Assembly (NCBI RefSeq): GCF_030253575.1
Contig: NC_080566.1
Span: forward strand, 27,666,001 to 27,730,000
DNA from: Rhododendron vialii
Lineage: Eukaryota > Streptophyta > Magnoliopsida > Ericales > Ericaceae
Length of the DNA: 64,000 bases
Reading direction: 5' to 3'
Positions 13,443-24,143 of the stretch are shown piece after piece; within the stretch, counting starts at the first letter, position 1; each line of letters begins with the position of its first letter. The position numbers were made by a program, and so were the translations under genes. Under the pieces are notes generated by a model. The model was not told where the DNA came from. It saw only the letters and a list, made by a program, of their open reading frames with translations, and searched no databases.

Positions 13443-13799
13443 TGTTAGAGCATCCAACTCAAGACTAACTGGCAATGAGTGGAGAGGCCGCCCAGGCTCA
13501 TATACTAGTTTTAGAGAAGATAATTAACCGATGTGAGACATACTCCAACACTCCCCCGCACGTACGACTCCTAACTCGCACATGGAAAGGTAAACAAAGG
13601 ATCCATAACATATGGATCACAATAAACAACGGTGCACTTATGGCACAAGCAAGGGGAAGCAAATTCTCCGAAACCCTAGCTCTGGTACCATGTTAAAGCA
13701 TCCAAACTCAAGATCAATTGGCAATGAGTAGAGAAGCCACCCAAGCTCATATACTAGTTTTGGAAAAGATAATTAACCAATGTGAGACAAACTCCAACA
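13443..13799 (-). mobile_element. TRIM-type LTR fossil (miniature retrotransposon)
   Basis: Two direct repeats of about 107 bp (13443-13550 and 13692-13799) begin TGTT and end AACA when read on the minus strand. Next to the inner edge of the upstream LTR (minus sense) is a primer-binding-like stretch resembling the initiator-Met tRNA type (TGGTAYCAGAGC). A purine tract (GTGCGGGGGAG in minus sense) precedes the other LTR. The internal part is only about 140 bp with no coding capacity. The flanks ATGAA and ATGAG are a near-identical 5-bp target duplication. LTR-like kin with no genes of its own; it looks structurally whole but aged. Confidence 0.82.
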
Positions 13800-14228
13800 A
13801 TGAGAAAAGCATTTTGAACTCCAATTCACTTTTCACATATTTCAACATACTTTCTCAACTTGAACCACCGCCAGTGGGTTGAGGTTAACATTTACCCATG
13901 AATTACTGCCCAAAGACTTTTTTGAAAATAACTATAGAACATTTCTGCTTTCGTAATTTGCACTTTGAGATAAGAAAATCCATGAATGAAAACAAAAGGA
14001 CGGACCAAAAACACAAGACACTTGTACAGGACCTGAACAATTAATAAGTGTTGCTGATCAAAAAGTAAGTAATAGGAGTCTGTTCATTTTTTAATATAAG
14101 GCGGATGCTTCATATCCTCGGATAGGATCTAATAACATTCACGATGTGTAAGTTCTACAATATTGTAAACTGGTTCCAAGCATTCAATACTTTCCCACTC
14201 TGAAAGACATACCATCAGGGCTAGGCCT
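13800..14228. other. Spacer between the TRIM and the SelK-like relic
   Basis: AT-rich spacer. No gene or clear element is seen. Confidence 0.5.
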
Positions 14229-14616
14229 TCAACAGCAGCAAGAACCACACGCAGGAAGAGTACCATTGCATTTAGGGAAAGAAAAAATGAAACGTATAAA
14301 ACACAATAAAAGAAAATGACAACATTTGACTTACTATGGTCAATTCCTAGAACGTTGTCCAAGCCACGGAAAGGGCCACTTCTATGGACCACTTCCAGGA
14401 ACTCCTGGACCTCCACCATCCCATTTCTTGCCTGAAGCTGAGCCTTTCCTACACGCATCAGATTCCAGTATGTGAAGGCTTTGAAGGAATAGAGATAAGA
14501 AGTTCAAAAAAGTAAATATAACCTACAGAAGACGTTGCAAAAAACATGCCAACAAGTTAACAGCCCAGAAGAAATCGGTGCTTGTTCTCAACTTCCATAT
14601 TGATTGCTTTGATTTC
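14229..14616 (-). pseudogene. Selenoprotein-K-like glycine-rich protein pseudogene
   Basis: Three pieces on the minus strand match the plant SelK-like small membrane protein in order. The first (about 14616-14535) reads GVLKSKQSIWKLRTSTDFFW, the N-terminal segment before the membrane helix. The second (about 14487-14335) reads ESDACRKGSASGKKWDGGGP, then in another frame RGLDNVLGIDH, and ends at a GTAAGT donor. The third (14262-14229) reads LPACGSCCC followed by a stop, where the family has LPACGSCCG. The family is an ER-membrane protein linked to ER-associated degradation; plants carry Cys instead of selenocysteine. The helix segment and the glycine-rich segment both shift frame, an in-frame TAG follows GSGP, and the acceptors look lost. 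Introns are kept, so this is a duplicated rather than a processed relic. No MAYVERG-like first exon was found. Confidence 0.75.
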
Positions 14617-14619
14617 AAA

Positions 14620-15750
14620 ACACCATGAGTATAGATAATATCATAATGGCAGTTCCCAAAAAAAAGACAGAAAAGAAACAATGGTGGGTAGATTATGATT
14701 CCAATGAGAATATGTTTTCCTCCTTGAGAGATGTGGGTTTTAAGCAACCTACTCCCACCAAGGGAAGGAAAAAGCAGAGAACAAAAAACGACAAGTGGGA
14801 AGAGGAAGAAAGAACAAAAGGTAAGGTTGCATAATAATGCAGATGCAGAAATGGTTGGACATAGTCCAAATGACAAACTAGGTAGTTCTTCACAACTATT
14901 TTCAGAACAACAGGTGTTTATAAAAGAAACTCATGATGCTTTTCTCACATGCTAAGCAAACAAGGTCTGAGAACGTAGACACCAATACAAGGAAATATCT
15001 TGCTTTTCACATTTTCAAGAAAAGCATTGCCAATGTACTCGGTTACAAGCTTTTGCTAATTTGGATAAGGGTCCTAACAAATATAGACAACTATTTGCAA
15101 TAATACAAAAAAAGTTTAAAAAGTTAATAATCGAGCTGATGGTCATCTTCTAAGAAAGGTCAGACCACCTCGAAAGTTCGTGTGGAAATATCATGCTTCT
15201 AATTCCAAAGGTCCTGTAATCTATCTCAGGTAGGAGGATCTCCTTCCAAAACTAGTAGCATAGGGAGACGGTGGAGAAGCAGTGATACCAACTTCTGGCT
15301 ACCACCATGTTGGGGTGTGAGAGAGAGAGAATTTCAAGTTTTGAATCTTAATTTCTTAACTAGTTTACCATTGATCGGAAATAGAAATCCATGTGGAATA
15401 AAACCATTAGAGTTTGAAGTTAAGAAAAATAGCTGTACAAATCCTATCAAACAGACAAAAACTATATTTGTGTAAATGCAATTAGACCACCATACCTCAA
15501 TCCTCAACTAGTGTCAAGAGGGGAAGTCCCCTGTAATTTTTTGAAACAAGAGGGATCTGCCTACCTGAATCCCAAACCTCAGGAGAGTCCAGTACAATAT
15601 ACCAACACGGCATCATATCTGAAGAACAAGAAAATGTGGCCTGAAAACACAGAAACAGTGACCTGCTAAAATAAAGACCTGATCTCAGAACTCCTGCTGC
15701 AAGCAGCAGGAGCCTTCATTGTTTTCGTAAGCTTGTTTAAACAGAATGTA
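14620..15750. other. 3' flank of the PPR gene
   Basis: No gene is recognised. A frame at 14625-14834 begins with an MAVPKKK-like motif after an upstream Met but does not continue like ribosomal protein L32. Part of this region may be 3' UTR of the PPR gene. Confidence 0.45.
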
Positions 15751-17268
15751 TCAATCAAATAAAGGCTCCTTGACCAGAAGATTCAATTTCTGGTTAAGAA
15801 ATTCAAGTACATCTTGTCTTCCTTCCTTAATAAGCAATTGTCTTAGCCTCCCAAATGTTACCCTTGATGGCCGCAATCCCTTCTCTATCATCTCTTCCAA
15901 TAGAACACAAGCTTTGGAAACATCACCATTGTCACACAATCCATTAATAAGTGCAGAGAATGTGTGCATGCTCGGAACAAACTGTTTTAACTTCATGTAG
16001 TTCCACACCTCACGAGCCATCTCAAGTTCATCCCTGGCACAAAACATCTTTATCATCATTGTATAGGTGTCTGCATCTGGATCACAGATCTTAATCATCT
16101 TCCGGAAGACCCTAAAAGCCTCGTCGGTCTGCCCTTGACCTATCAAGCTGTTTAGAATAATATTGCACGTCCTGGAATTGGGTCTGACCCCCTTGGATTC
16201 CATTTCGTTCAAAACCCTATATATGTTTTGAAACTTTTTTACTTTGCAAAATGCACTAATCAAAGCATTGTACACCGCCACATCAGCCTCGACACCATTC
16301 CTTTCCATTTCAAGGAAAGTTTCAACTGCCCTTTCAATCTGATTCTCTATCCCATAAGTATGAATCAAAACACTATATATGAATGAAGTAGGCTTACAAC
16401 CTTTCGCATCCATATCAGTAACAATTTCAACACCTTCTTCAACCCTCCCAGCTTTGCAGAAAATGTCAACCATGATCCCATAGGTCACTATATCGGGGTT
16501 GCAACCCATGTCAACCATCTCCCTAAAAATTTCCCTCGCCTTAGGCAGATTAGGATCCCTTCCCCATCCCTCAATCAGTATACTATAAGTTTTTGATTCT
16601 GGAGTGAATCGTTCTTTCATGCTATCAAAAATCTCCTGGGCCTTTCTCACATTCTTGGACTTGCACAGAGCACTCAACAAGCCGTTAAATGCCGCTAAAT
16701 TTGGCGGCACGCCATATGTTTCCATGATGTTGAATGTGTAGATTGCCTCATCTACCTTCTGGGCCCTAGCATACTTTCTCATAATAATGCAAAATGTCTC
16801 AATATTCAGCATTCTCTTGCTCCTCATGATATTCACAAGATCCCAAACAATTTTATACTGCCTTATCTTGGCCAGAGACTCAATCATAGTGTGGTAAGCT
16901 CTGATGCTGTGCTCGTAATTACGTTGCATACCAGCCCATTCGAAGAATCGGAATGTCAGCATACCAGCATTTTCGAATCTCTTGATAACTTCTTCGACAA
17001 CATCAGGTGAAACCCTAATTCCACTCTGGTCAAGGGCAGTGTCAAGCCCTGATTTTGGGTGAGACATCAAAATTTTGCATATACCTTCTGTGGGGTTCAA
17101 ATATTCTTTTATTGTTTCTCTACTGTACATTCTGGCTAACATCATCCATCCCAAAACTAGCTTGTTGCGACAACAGAGATTATTGATCATCTTGTCAATA
17201 AGCAAACTAAGGGCACTTCCAAGTTTCCTGGAGCATTGGAAACTAATTAGTAATACTCCTAGACCCAC
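15751..17268 (-). CDS. P-class PPR protein, At1g77360-like, mitochondrial
   Basis: Intact single-exon frame of 505 aa. From about residue 95 onward the protein is a run of 35-residue P-type pentatricopeptide repeats, for example CNPDIVTYGIMVDIFCKAGR, ADVAVYNALISAFCK, DADTYTMMIKMFCA and PSMHTFSALINGLCDNGD, about eleven in all. There are no E or DYW extensions, so an RNA-stability or processing role is likelier than editing. Blocks such as EHSIRAYHTMIESLAKIRQY and the end RLRQLLIKEGRQDVLEFLN fit the Arabidopsis At1g77360 (APPR6) lineage as I remember it. The first about 60 residues are basic and Ser/Leu-rich, as expected for a mitochondrial presequence. A later Met (RMYSRETIKEY) is also possible. 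On the same strand, a donor at 18487 (CTGGCCAG|GTACTC) and an acceptor after a T-rich tract at 17606-17608 suggest a spliced 5' UTR beginning near the GA-rich tract; this is inferred. Confidence 0.93.
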   Translation of the reverse strand: MGLGVLLISFQCSRKLGSALSLLIDKMINNLCCRNKLVLGWMMLARMYSRETIKEYLNPTEGICKILMSHPKSGLDTALDQSGIRVSPDVVEEVIKRFENAGMLTFRFFEWAGMQRNYEHSIRAYHTMIESLAKIRQYKIVWDLVNIMRSKRMLNIETFCIIMRKYARAQKVDEAIYTFNIMETYGVPPNLAAFNGLLSALCKSKNVRKAQEIFDSMKERFTPESKTYSILIEGWGRDPNLPKAREIFREMVDMGCNPDIVTYGIMVDIFCKAGRVEEGVEIVTDMDAKGCKPTSFIYSVLIHTYGIENQIERAVETFLEMERNGVEADVAVYNALISAFCKVKKFQNIYRVLNEMESKGVRPNSRTCNIILNSLIGQGQTDEAFRVFRKMIKICDPDADTYTMMIKMFCARDELEMAREVWNYMKLKQFVPSMHTFSALINGLCDNGDVSKACVLLEEMIEKGLRPSRVTFGRLRQLLIKEGRQDVLEFLNQKLNLLVKEPLFD

Positions 17269-17699
17269 AGAGTCGTGTAGTACACATACATTTTCACGCT
17301 TCTAACAATAGAAATGTTGCTGCAGAAATCCTAACATAATTACAGCCTTTGATGCATTAAATGGGATGTTTCAATGACATACAAATGTACTGGAGAATTG
17401 CACCTGTAATTCTAGGGTATGGGTCGTCATTCTAGGATTTCTACATCTAAATGTCTGTAGTTGTTTGGTAATAATTAAGAAAACTTGGTGTAAAGATGAC
17501 AAAGTCACATAGCATTTGCAAACAAGAGAGTTTTCGGGTTTGCAATTTAGATTTCATCCCCACGGCCAATTGAAGATTTGGATAATGCATGCCAACTGGT
17601 ACCAACTGCAAAAAAAGAAACAGCTTCTGTTGCAGCCACATAAAGACACAACTATCTTTGAGGACGAAAACAAGAGGCTCATTTACTGATGTGGGCCTT

Positions 17700-18265
17700 T
17701 TTACTTCATAAAGTAAAATGTTTTACCTATTTTCCGGTATTTGGTTGTATAAAAAATGAGGACAACATTTTAAGGCTCCGTTTGTTTAGACGTAAAATAT
17801 TTTACCTATTTTTCGGTGTTTGGTTGTATAAAAAATGAGAAAAATATTTTACGTGAAAAACATTTTCCATCAATTTAATGAAAATGACTTATCCTGAAAT
17901 TTTCAGTAAGTTATTTTCCAAAATGAACCAGCTGCCTTCTACTGCAATTCTCACTGCTTAGTTTCTTCGATCGTCAGTCCTGACACATCTTCAATTCCAA
18001 TAATCTCAGATCTCTCCACCATTTAAGTCCTCCCCTCTACACTATTTTGTTGATTTTTTAAAATATTTTCAAGTGCCAACAAAAATAAATGTTCGAACTT
18101 TATTTTCTAAAAAAACATTTTACATCATAACAAATAGAGCCTAAATGTAAAACATTTTCCATTAATTGAATGAAAACTTACCCTTGAATCTTCCGTAAAT
18201 TATTTTCCGAAATGCTGTGTTCTACTGCAATTCTTATTGCTCAATTTCAAATCCTCTCAATCGAC
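17700..18265. mobile_element. Tourist-like MITE nested in a copy of itself
   Basis: The inner element (17774-18141, 368 bp) has imperfect terminal inverted repeats, GGCTCCGTTTGTTTAGACGT at the left and, read inward from the right, GGCTCTATTTGTTATGATGT, with TAA on both sides: a PIF/Harbinger (Tourist) signature. The flanking DNA repeats its interior. 17708-17770 (TATTTGGTTGTATAAAAAAT) matches 17791-17850, and 18142-18245 (CATTTTCCATTAATTGAATG) matches 17860-17955. An older copy was therefore split by a younger one. The outer ends are eroded. Confidence 0.75.
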
Positions 18266-18417
18266 TAACCCGAAAACATTGCAAATTTCACCTTCCAAAG
18301 AACTCGTTTGACAGTATTCACACGTACCCTAAATCAGCAGAGAACTTACATATACATAAATCTAAATATATGTATATTGTACGCATCCACACACGAACGC
18401 ACACATACACACATTGA

Positions 18418-18438
18418 GTGATGCGTACAGAGAACGAG

Positions 18439-18479
<41 letters not shown>

Positions 18480-18480
18480 A
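18418..18480. repeat. (GA)n microsatellite
   Basis: GA-rich tract in the probable leader region of the PPR gene (read as CT on its strand). Frames across it are repeat-derived. Confidence 0.85.
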
Positions 18481-18634
18481 GAGTACCTGGCCAGACTGAT
18501 CGGAGAAACGCCGGCGGCGGTTGTGAAGGGAGTGGTCCAGCGAGAGAGGAGAGGTCGAGGTGGGGGTTCGAAGCTTGTTTTGTTTTGTGTGGAAAAAGGC
18601 CCAGGTTGAGTTGTTTGTATTGTTCCTGTCTGTA

Positions 18635-18774
18635 CAAAAGTTAATTGGACGGTACAAATTGAAATTTTTTTTTTTTTCTCTTCTCATCCCCACACTCACT
18701 CTCTCTCTCTCTCACAAAAGTTAATTGGACGGTACAAATTGAAATTTTTTTTTTTTCTCTTCTCATCCCCACAC

Positions 18775-18788
<14 letters not shown>
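18635..18788. repeat. 77-bp tandem duplication
   Basis: Two nearly identical 77-bp units in a row, each starting ACAAAAGTTAATTGGACGG and ending in a CT tract. The second is followed by a longer (CT)n run to 18812. This looks like a recent replication-slippage duplication bounded by CT repeats. Confidence 0.9.
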
Positions 18789-18812
<24 letters not shown>

Positions 18813-18816
<4 letters not shown>

Positions 18817-19102
18817 TTCTTTTTTTTCTTTCTATAAATCCGAGTCGTCTAAAACCAAAACGGATGATTTGGATGCACAGAACTGGCACCACATGATACA
18901 CACCCGGCAGTAAAAAATTTTTAGAAAATTAAAGGCCGGTCCCGTTTTTTAGGTTTAGTTTGATCCCAACCCTGAAATATTTTACCGAAGCTGGAAGGCT
19001 TGGATTAATTGCATACTGACTTTTGTACCCCTCACCCTCACATTCTCTCTATTCTGCTCCTTTTCAACCCACCTTGTAGAGAGAGAGAGAGAGAGAGAGA
19101 CG
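18813..19102. other. Spacer with (GA)n before the Y14-like fragment
   Basis: Non-coding spacer ending in a (GA)n tract (19079-19100) that resembles a plant 5' UTR and leads straight into the Y14-like fragment. Confidence 0.5.
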
Positions 19103-19186
19103 AACAGAGATGTGGAAGCAGTGGACTTCAAGCCGGAGGACGACGATCTGATGGACAAGGACGGCGTCGACACCGACACAGCTATC
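19103..19186 (+). pseudogene. Exon-1 fragment resembling exon-junction protein Y14
   Basis: In the frame starting AAC at 19103 the reading is NRDVEAVDFKPEDDDLMDKD followed by GVDTDTAI. This resembles the acidic N-terminus of plant Y14/RBM8A (MAN..VEAVDFEPEDDDLMDEDG). The start codon position reads GAGACG instead of ATGGCG, and the sequence leaves the family pattern after about 28 codons. No RNA-recognition motif follows in the window. The (GA)n tract just upstream would suit the gene's 5' UTR, so a promoter-proximal piece was probably copied here. The identification is from memory of the family and rests on one short block. Confidence 0.5.
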
Positions 19187-19799
19187 ACGAACCACCGATG
19201 GAGCAGCGCCGACCACCGCCGCCGTCGCCGTCTCCTATCCGACGAGAATTGGCGATCTTGTCGCCGTTTCTTGCCGCCGTCGGTATCTCCGCGACCTTTC
19301 TTCTCATTGTGGTCGTCTCCCATTAAAATCTGGTTGTCTCCCATTGAGATCCAGATTTTCACATAGCTCCAGATGTTGTAATCGAACTCGATGACGACGA
19401 AATTGAACTTGATGACAACTGACGTTGGTGGCGACATGAAGATTTTGGATGTCGATCGCAACTTCCAGATTCTCCTCCTTCATCTCTAAGCTCTCTTATT
19501 TGTGCGATTATCTGCTTCAGGTTTGTGATAATAGATTACTTGGGCGTAAAGGTCGAATGGAAATCTCAAAATTCTCAGAAAATTCACGTTGTAGCATCTG
19601 ACAATTATTTTCTCTCTTTGTACAAGGAAGTTTCATCAGATTCTCTTGTAAAAAGGAATTTCTCTCTTAAAACTCTATTTTCTCTCTTTTGTGGAGAAAA
19701 GAAGCAGAAACAGAGGACTACAAAAGTCTATGTCGGTTCAGTCATCAATTTCCACACTCAATTAGGAAAAAGAGGATTGCAAGCAAGGTTTCTTTTTAG
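19187..19799. other. Non-coding, CGCC-rich then AT-rich
   Basis: 19190-19330 is rich in CGCCG words and open in several frames without family features. 19500-19890 has a 121-aa frame that runs into the minisatellite and shows no domain. Confidence 0.45.
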
Positions 19800-20665
19800 T
19801 GAATTATGTGTTTTTTATTTATTTATGAGAATTGTGTTTTTTTATATGAGAACTGTGTATTTTTCTATGAGAATTGTGTATTTAATGTGAAAACTGTCTA
19901 TGAGAATTGTGTATTTTCTATGAGAACTGTGTATTTTTCTATAAGAATTGTGTATTTTTCTATAAGAATTGTGTATTTTATGTGAAAACTGTCAATAAGA
20001 AATGTGTATTTTTCTATGAGAACTGCATATTTTTTATGAGAACTGTGTATTGTTCATAAGAATTGTCTATTAGAACCGTGTATTTTCTATGAGAACTATA
20101 TATTTTTTTATGAGAACTGTGTAGTTTAGTGTGTGGTAAGATTATGTGAACTGTGTATTTTTTAGTTCACATAGCAAGTTCACGTAGTTCACTTCCCATA
20201 ACCAGTTCACAAAGCTAGTTCTCTATGAGAACAGTCACTTCTCATAGCCAATTCTCATAGAACTGACTATGAAAACTGATAGTTGTCATAGAATTGACTA
20301 TGAGAATTGACAGTTCACATAGCCAGCTCTCATAAATTAATTCACATAGCCATTTTTTTATGAAAATTGAGTGGTTCTCATAGAACTGACTATGAGAATT
20401 GACAGTTCTCATAGCCCACATAGCCAAAGGGTATTTTTGTCCAAAATAATATGGGTTACATAGCTAGTTTTCTATGAAAACTGAGCGGTTCTCATAGAAT
20501 TGACAATTCTCATAGCCCACATAGCCAAGGGTATTTTTGTTCGAAATAATATGGGTCACATAGCCAGTTTTCTATGAGAATTGAGCAGTTCTCATAGCAC
20601 TGATTATGAGAATTGGCAGTTCTCATAACCCACATAGCCAAGGGTATTTTTGTCTGAAATAATAT
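19800..20665. repeat. Degenerate TATGAGAACTG minisatellite, two periods
   Basis: From 19800 to about 20160 a unit of roughly 20-22 bp (TATGAGAACTGTGTATTTTT) recurs some 15 times with changes. From about 20200 to 20665 the same words appear in both orientations (CTATGAGAA and TTCTCATAG), grouped into a longer unit of about 115-120 bp that contains CATAGCCAAGGGTATTTTTG, present three times. The higher-order region seems to have grown from the simple array by inversion and duplication. Confidence 0.8.
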
Positions 20666-21483
20666 GGATCAAAAATTGATTCTAAAAATATAAATTTACT
20701 AAAAGTGGACATATACACAAAAAGTTAAGGAGAATGGGCAAAATAGTAAAATTACGTGGAAAGTAAAAAAAAAGGACCGAAAGAAAAAAGAAAGATTTTT
20801 GTCAGGACTAATTGAAGTTCGAACTTAGAAAACAGGGCCGGCCTCTAAATTCCCCTAAAAAATTTCTCTGTTTAATGGGTTTTGTCAGTAAAATTTTAAA
20901 AAAAAACAACGTGATTGGATTCAAGTTTGTAAGGAAAACTTCAAGGCTAACAGCTTGTTTGGATTGTGAGAAAATGAGAAATAAAAATTTGGGAGTTTTT
21001 TCTCGCCAAACCTCATTATTTTTTATGATATTGGGCTAAAAAGGGGAAGAGTCAATTAAAATATTTTTTTATATTTTTCTCTCTATTTCTCACCAAAATA
21101 TTCAATCCAAATGTTTCACAAGAAACCCCTCGTTACTTTTTCATTTCTTTTCTCATGAAACCCCTCCCATCTAAAAGAGTGTAAAGGCTTGGCGAAATAC
21201 CTTTCGCACTTCATTTTTTTTAGTTTTTATAATAATTTGCTTTGTTTGGTTCTTAGTTTTGTTTTGTTTTTCAATCATTATCCTACTTTTTTCTCCAATC
21301 ATTACCTTATTTCTTCAATTATTAGTTTTTCATCTCTCTCTATCTCTCTTCAATCATTACTCCTCTCTTTAATCATTACCTTACTTCTCTCTCCACCTAC
21401 TACCAAAACTAAACTAAACTTTCAACCAAATAAAGCCACCGGTACCATCTTTTTTATCTTCATGTGAATTTATAACAATAATT
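20666..21483. other. AT-rich intergenic DNA
   Basis: No gene is recognised. Short frames only. Confidence 0.5.
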
Positions 21484-21613
21484 TTAGTGACACACCTAAA
21501 CACACACCCACCACTCACATGAGTGATGGATCTCACACACACTACACACTTTAATGTGTGTATGGGGCCCACCACTTATGTAAGTGTGGGTGTGTGTTTG
21601 AGTGTGGTACTAA
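21484..21613. mobile_element. Small palindromic MITE
   Basis: The 130-bp element has matching ends, GTGACACACCTAAACACACA on the left answered by TGTGTGTTTGAGTGTGGTAC on the right. The inverted repeat continues into CCCACCACT against AGTGTGGG. TTA/TAA-type flanks are possible but not decisive. Superfamily unassigned. Confidence 0.6.
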
Positions 21614-21779
21614 CACCATTGAATTTATAATGTTGTTGATGCATGAGCTTAACCTTGGCAGCCATGCGGATAATGAACTGTAATCTTAATTAGGTTAAAG
21701 TGTTTTTTTTGTTTTTGTTTTCTGGTCATGTCTTTAAATTCTAAGCAAAGTATTTTAGAGTCTATTAATTTTTGCACAA

Positions 21780-21824
21780 ATATGCATGTATTTTTTTTTT
21801 TTTTTGATCCACCATATGCATGTA
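21780..21824 (-). mobile_element. Ultra-short poly(A) retroposon stub
   Basis: An 11-bp direct repeat ATATGCATGTA (21780-21790 and 21814-21824) brackets 23 bp that read GGTGGATCAAAAAAA... on the minus strand. This is the shape of a target duplication around an almost completely 5'-truncated, A-tailed retroposon. Confidence 0.7.
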
Positions 21825-21956
21825 GTTAGTTAGATTAAACACGTGTTTGTAGATTTATATTGTTTAAGTGTTCATGCATGTAGACAAGGATATTTGAAGC
21901 ATCTTGTTGGAAAATGTCTAGTGTTTATTATTACTCTTGAAGAATTCATTTTGTAA

Positions 21957-22140
21957 TCTCTATTATAAAACAGAAGAGTGTGGGAACAAGTTATTAGAAC
22001 AGCTTAGATTCATTTGATCCAAAGGCTGTAGTGTATCCTCCCACTTCCCGATTAAGTGCTTATGGTTTTCATCTAAATCACATAACTGTCATCCCATTCC
22101 AACTAGAATGCGTAGTGCTGTAGGCACGAGCTAACACTAG
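21957..22140 (+). mobile_element. Complete 184-bp non-autonomous Helitron
   Basis: It starts TCTCTATTATAAAACAGAAG, the common plant Helitron 5' terminus, after an A. It ends with a hairpin GTGC TGTAG GCAC (about 22114-22126) some ten bases before CTAG (22137-22140), followed by T. Insertion between A and T without target duplication fits Helitrons. There is no coding capacity. Confidence 0.88.
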
Positions 22141-22644
22141 TCCTTATATATAGTTGATATGATGAAATGAGAAGTAACTTAGAGTAAGTAATTCATCTTG
22201 CAATTAAGCGAGTGATTTGATCGCGTCAAGTGACATCCGCAATTAGTAACGTTGAGTGGCATCCACTACCCCAGCTTTAATGGCATCTCGGAACCATCCT
22301 AATCTCGCAGGTCTCAACCTGGGTCAGTTGTCCTTCCATGTGTGAAAGAGTGTACAAATGAAATGTTAGTTTAGTAAATTCACACCACAAAAGTATAAAA
22401 AAGAAGGTGTGGTTATTAAAAAAAAAAAAGAGGAGTGAAAATCTACATTTTTGTGAAACATGCTTTCAGAGATCTCTATATTACTTTTGAGCAAGGTCTT
22501 TATTTGTTTATTTCGAATCAAGAGTCCGTCTGCTACTGTGATATCTAACCCATCGTTACTTTAACGTCTTCCGCTAGCTACAACGCTAATTTTGTTAGTA
22601 TAGTACAAGTAGTTTTCAAAAAAACGTTTGTATTCTACATATTC

Positions 22645-22699
22645 AAGATAAATCAATGTACGACTTATCAAAAAAAAAAGATAAGATAAATCAATGTAC
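22645..22699 (+). mobile_element. Ultra-short poly(A) retroposon stub
   Basis: A perfect 17-bp direct repeat AAGATAAATCAATGTAC (22645-22661, 22683-22699) flanks 21 bp beginning GACTTATCAAAAAAA. The insert resembles only the last few bases and the tail of a LINE or SINE. Confidence 0.85.
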
Positions 22700-23956
22700 T
22701 TTTCCAAAATTATTTTCTTCAAAAAATACAGGAGGCCAACATAATATTATGTTGTGACTGTTGTGTAAATTGCTTCTAGCAATGTCTGGGTGACATGGCT
22801 ATGCCCATTTCTTTTGGGGTACATCGGCATAAGGCTATGCCATTTTATTTTCATGCCTAACGTACTTTTTGCGCGGCGTGTCTAACATGACCCATTTACT
22901 AATTCTTCCATGCCAAGTCGGGCCTTGTAGAACAAAAAAAATAAGAAATCGGGCGGGACATTGTAGAACAAAAAAAAAAACCTAAACAATGATTTTCATT
23001 TTTTTCTTAGCTGAAAGAAGAAATAATCAACCAAGTATAGTTAAAATAAAACAATAACTTCAAAATACCTTCAGTAATACAGTAATATTATAGCTTTTTC
23101 TTTTTAATTTTATTAATTTATGTGTATAAATATTGAATCATCTGCGTGAGACGATAAAAGTTCAATACTTATTTATGTTGTTAACTTGTATAAAGAATAA
23201 AAGTTATTTTTACATAATTAAATTCAATGAGTTTAATCACACTTATGCATAAATAAGAAATAGAATAAGCATGCTCGTGTGGTGCATGTGCTTACTGCCA
23301 GTTTCCCAAAAGTAAGCCACTTGACTTTTTGGGCTTTTTTGTTTTATCCTTAGTCAAATTTTGTTTGCGTTTTTTTTTTAATTTTGCACTAAATTTTTGT
23401 GAATTATTGATTTATCTCAATGAGAGGATTTAGACATGAAAAAAATTATGACTGAAACTCTTTTTTTTTTGGAAAAGCCCAAAAAGTCCAGATGAACTAA
23501 TAATCCATGAGAGTATGATACAAAACTAACAAATGCAATTTTTGTTTGAATAAAGACTACAAAAAGTCAAGTGCTTAATTATGCCATGTCCGATTGTTCA
23601 TGCTATGCGCATGTCGTGCCCCAAAACAATAACCCACTCAACCCAACCCACCTATGGTATTTGTGTCATACCGGCTCATAACGTGCCATGTGATGCCATC
23701 CCGATCTCTAAACGTGTTGTGCTAGTCCAGATTAGTTTTGATTTCCCTAATGATATTTTAGGTTTTGCCAATCTTATTTTAATTTATTTTTTTGATTAGG
23801 TGTAGCTAGATCAGAAACACCAAAAATTAGAAAACAAATGGTCTAAAATTTAAAAAGGTCTTTTGCTTAGGTTCTGGTAATACTAATATTTTTGAAAAGT
23901 GGTAATACTAATACAGTGCCCACTAAATCTAATACTGTACAGTATTGTGTTTCGCG
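22700..23956. other. Intergenic, biased CGTGCC-type repeat words
   Basis: No gene. 22780-22950 and 23580-23720 share words such as CATGCC, GTGTC and CGGGCC typical of decayed biased-word elements. The 72-aa frame at 23581 lies in such a stretch and is not regarded as coding. Confidence 0.4.
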
Positions 23957-24143
23957 AAGAGCAATTTTGTTCACCGGTGAACATTATCCTCCATCTTATT
24001 GGTTGAAATGATATAGGTCTCACTCCTACAATACACTTTATGGTAAACATGACATCACTTTGTAGTAAGATCCACACCATTTCAACCAATAAAAAAGAGG
24101 ATAATGTTCACCCTCTTATTAAGTAGAGGGTGAACAAAACTCA
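23957..24143. mobile_element. MITE with GTTCACC ends
   Basis: The ends are inverted: GAGCAATTTTGTTCACC on the left and GGTGAACAAAACTC on the right. Inside, GTGAACATTATCCTC and ATTGGTTGAAATG are answered by GAGGATAATGTTCAC and CATTTCAACCAAT. A short non-autonomous DNA element, superfamily not assigned. Confidence 0.7.

Noticed and set aside
14625-14834. Possible plastid-type ribosomal protein L32 because of MAVPKKK
   Set aside because: Only seven residues agree; the following WWVDYDSNENMFSSLRD does not fit L32.
18982-19461. 159-aa minus-strand frame
   Set aside because: Low-complexity Arg and Ser runs from GA and CGCC words. The only family-like block in this region is on the plus strand.
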